Positions 8,475 to 9,003 of a stretch of DNA of 9,003 nt are shown here, in pieces. How positions within the stretch are numbered: the first letter of the stretch is position 1; each line of letters starts with the position of its first letter. The stretch spans positions 4,722-13,724 of the forward strand of contig JAOZRH010000043.1 of NCBI GenBank assembly GCA_029931905.1. The letters are read 5' to 3'. The notes below the pieces were generated by a model, which saw nothing but the letters and a program-made list of their open reading frames with translations, was not told the DNA's origin and did no database searches. This DNA comes from Fidelibacterota bacterium. Its GTDB lineage: Bacteria > Fidelibacterota > Fidelibacteria > Fidelibacterales > Fidelibacteraceae. Position numbers and translations under genes: made by a program.

Positions 8475-8481
8475 AAAGGAG
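8475..8481 (+). promoter_or_regulatory. Strong ribosome binding site for the TTG start at 8490
   Basis: AAAGGAG lies eight bases before TTG 8490. The frame is closed by TGA at 8484-8486 and no ATG occurs before residue 96, so this site fixes TTG as the start and shows that TTG initiation is used in this genome. Confidence 0.75.
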
Positions 8482-8489
8482 TTTGAAAA

Positions 8490-9003
8490 TTGAATAAAAA
8501 AATTCTAAAAATTATTATTATAAATTTAATTTTACTTAGTACAGTTTTTGCCAGAGCATTTATTGTAGAATCTTTTGCATTGAACGATTCGTTACCAGAT
8601 TCAATCGCTTATGAAGGTATTGGTTCAAATGGTGTAAGTGATATTCATGTTAAAGATGATTCAACTCTATTATTTGCCACAGGTGCAGGATTGTCTATTA
8701 GTTATGATAATGGTAATAATTTCTATACATATTATAATTCGCTTGGTAGCGTTGCTTATGGAGCCGTTTGTGCAATGACATCGTTAGGGGATAAAATATG
8801 GGTTGCAACTGCTTATGATTCTGTAATTAGTGGCGAGAGTTTGTCTGTTGGTAATGGTATTAGTTATTCTGACAATGGTGGTCATACTTGGAAACATTAT
8901 CCACAAATGGTTGATCATATAGATTCGAATTTTGTGATTTATTATGGCGATACATTAGATGCATTGCCTGTTACGGTAGCTGTACAAAATGTTACTTATG
9001 ATT
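8490..9003 (+). CDS. Secreted Asp-box beta-propeller protein, N-terminal part, cut by the window end
   Basis: The reading frame is open from the TTG at 8490 to the last base (171 codons visible). Residues 1-21 are a signal peptide (two Lys, then a hydrophobic core, STVFA|R22). The mature part shows blade-like repeats with two Asp-box motifs of the S-x-D-x-G-x-x-[FW] type: SYDNGNNF (71-78) and SDNGGHTW (127-134). Each is followed by a Tyr-rich strand, and the first is preceded by GVSDIHVKDDSTLLFATGAGL, typical of sortilin/BNR-type beta-propellers. Such proteins in T9SS-bearing bacteria are often cargo with a C-terminal sorting domain, but that end lies outside the window. PorZ, a T9SS surface component, also has propellers, though of a different repeat type, so identity with PorZ is unsupported. 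It is last in the visible run, 17 nt behind the lipoprotein. No enzyme motif is seen. Confidence 0.8.
   Translation, partial: MNKKILKIIIINLILLSTVFARAFIVESFALNDSLPDSIAYEGIGSNGVSDIHVKDDSTLLFATGAGLSISYDNGNNFYTYYNSLGSVAYGAVCAMTSLGDKIWVATAYDSVISGESLSVGNGISYSDNGGHTWKHYPQMVDHIDSNFVIYYGDTLDALPVTVAVQNVTYD

Larger units (their letters stand above)
681..9003 (+). other. Predicted four-gene operon: sprA, glutaminyl-cyclase-like, lipoprotein, propeller
   Basis: Four consecutive same-strand genes are separated by 4, 24 and 17 nt, and no terminator-like hairpin lies between them. All four products carry an N-terminal export signal (three signal peptidase I type, one lipoprotein type), so the whole run is directed to the envelope or exterior. 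The first junction is so tight that translational coupling is likely. The run continues beyond the window. Co-transcription is inferred from spacing, not observed. Confidence 0.65.

Noticed and set aside
8490..9003. Identification of the propeller gene as the T9SS component PorZ
   Set aside because: PorZ propellers use a different repeat type, and the diagnostic C-terminal domain would lie outside the window. The Asp-box motifs alone do not support the name.

Overview
The window is strongly AT-rich, densely coding DNA with every supported gene on the + strand. It centres on a very large gene for SprA (called Sov in Porphyromonas), the outer-membrane translocon of the type IX secretion system (T9SS). 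T9SS is confined to Bacteroidota and related FCB-group lineages, so the organism is almost certainly one of these. Three features make me lean towards an FCB lineage outside classical Bacteroidia, but the sequence alone cannot settle it: a rather short, divergent SprA (about 2021 aa), clear Shine-Dalgarno sequences before two genes, and TTG start codons.

Layout: 1-549 is the 3' part of an RdgB/HAM1-family nucleotide-sanitising pyrophosphatase whose first dozen or so codons lie before the window. A 131-nt gap (550-680) follows. Then comes a tightly packed run of four genes that looks like one operon: sprA (681-6746); an M28-family, glutaminyl-cyclase-like zinc enzyme with a signal peptide (6751-7671); a lipoprotein with two Ig-like modules and acidic loops (7696-8472); and the start of a secreted Asp-box beta-propeller protein cut by the window end (8490-9003). 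Gaps inside the run are 4, 24 and 17 nt.

How the genes may work together: T9SS cargo crosses the inner membrane by Sec, is cleaved by signal peptidase I, and leaves through SprA. In Bacteroidota many signal peptidase products begin with Gln (the 'Q-rule'), which a periplasmic glutaminyl cyclase converts to pyroglutamate. Here a cyclase-like gene sits directly behind sprA, and SprA's own predicted mature N-terminus is Gln. The lipoprotein and the propeller protein have no assigned role. Their co-directional placement makes them candidates for T9SS accessory factors or cargo. This is the best candidate in the window for something not described before, but it rests on gene order and needs comparison across genomes.

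I saw no RNA genes, mobile elements, CRISPR arrays or convincing terminators.
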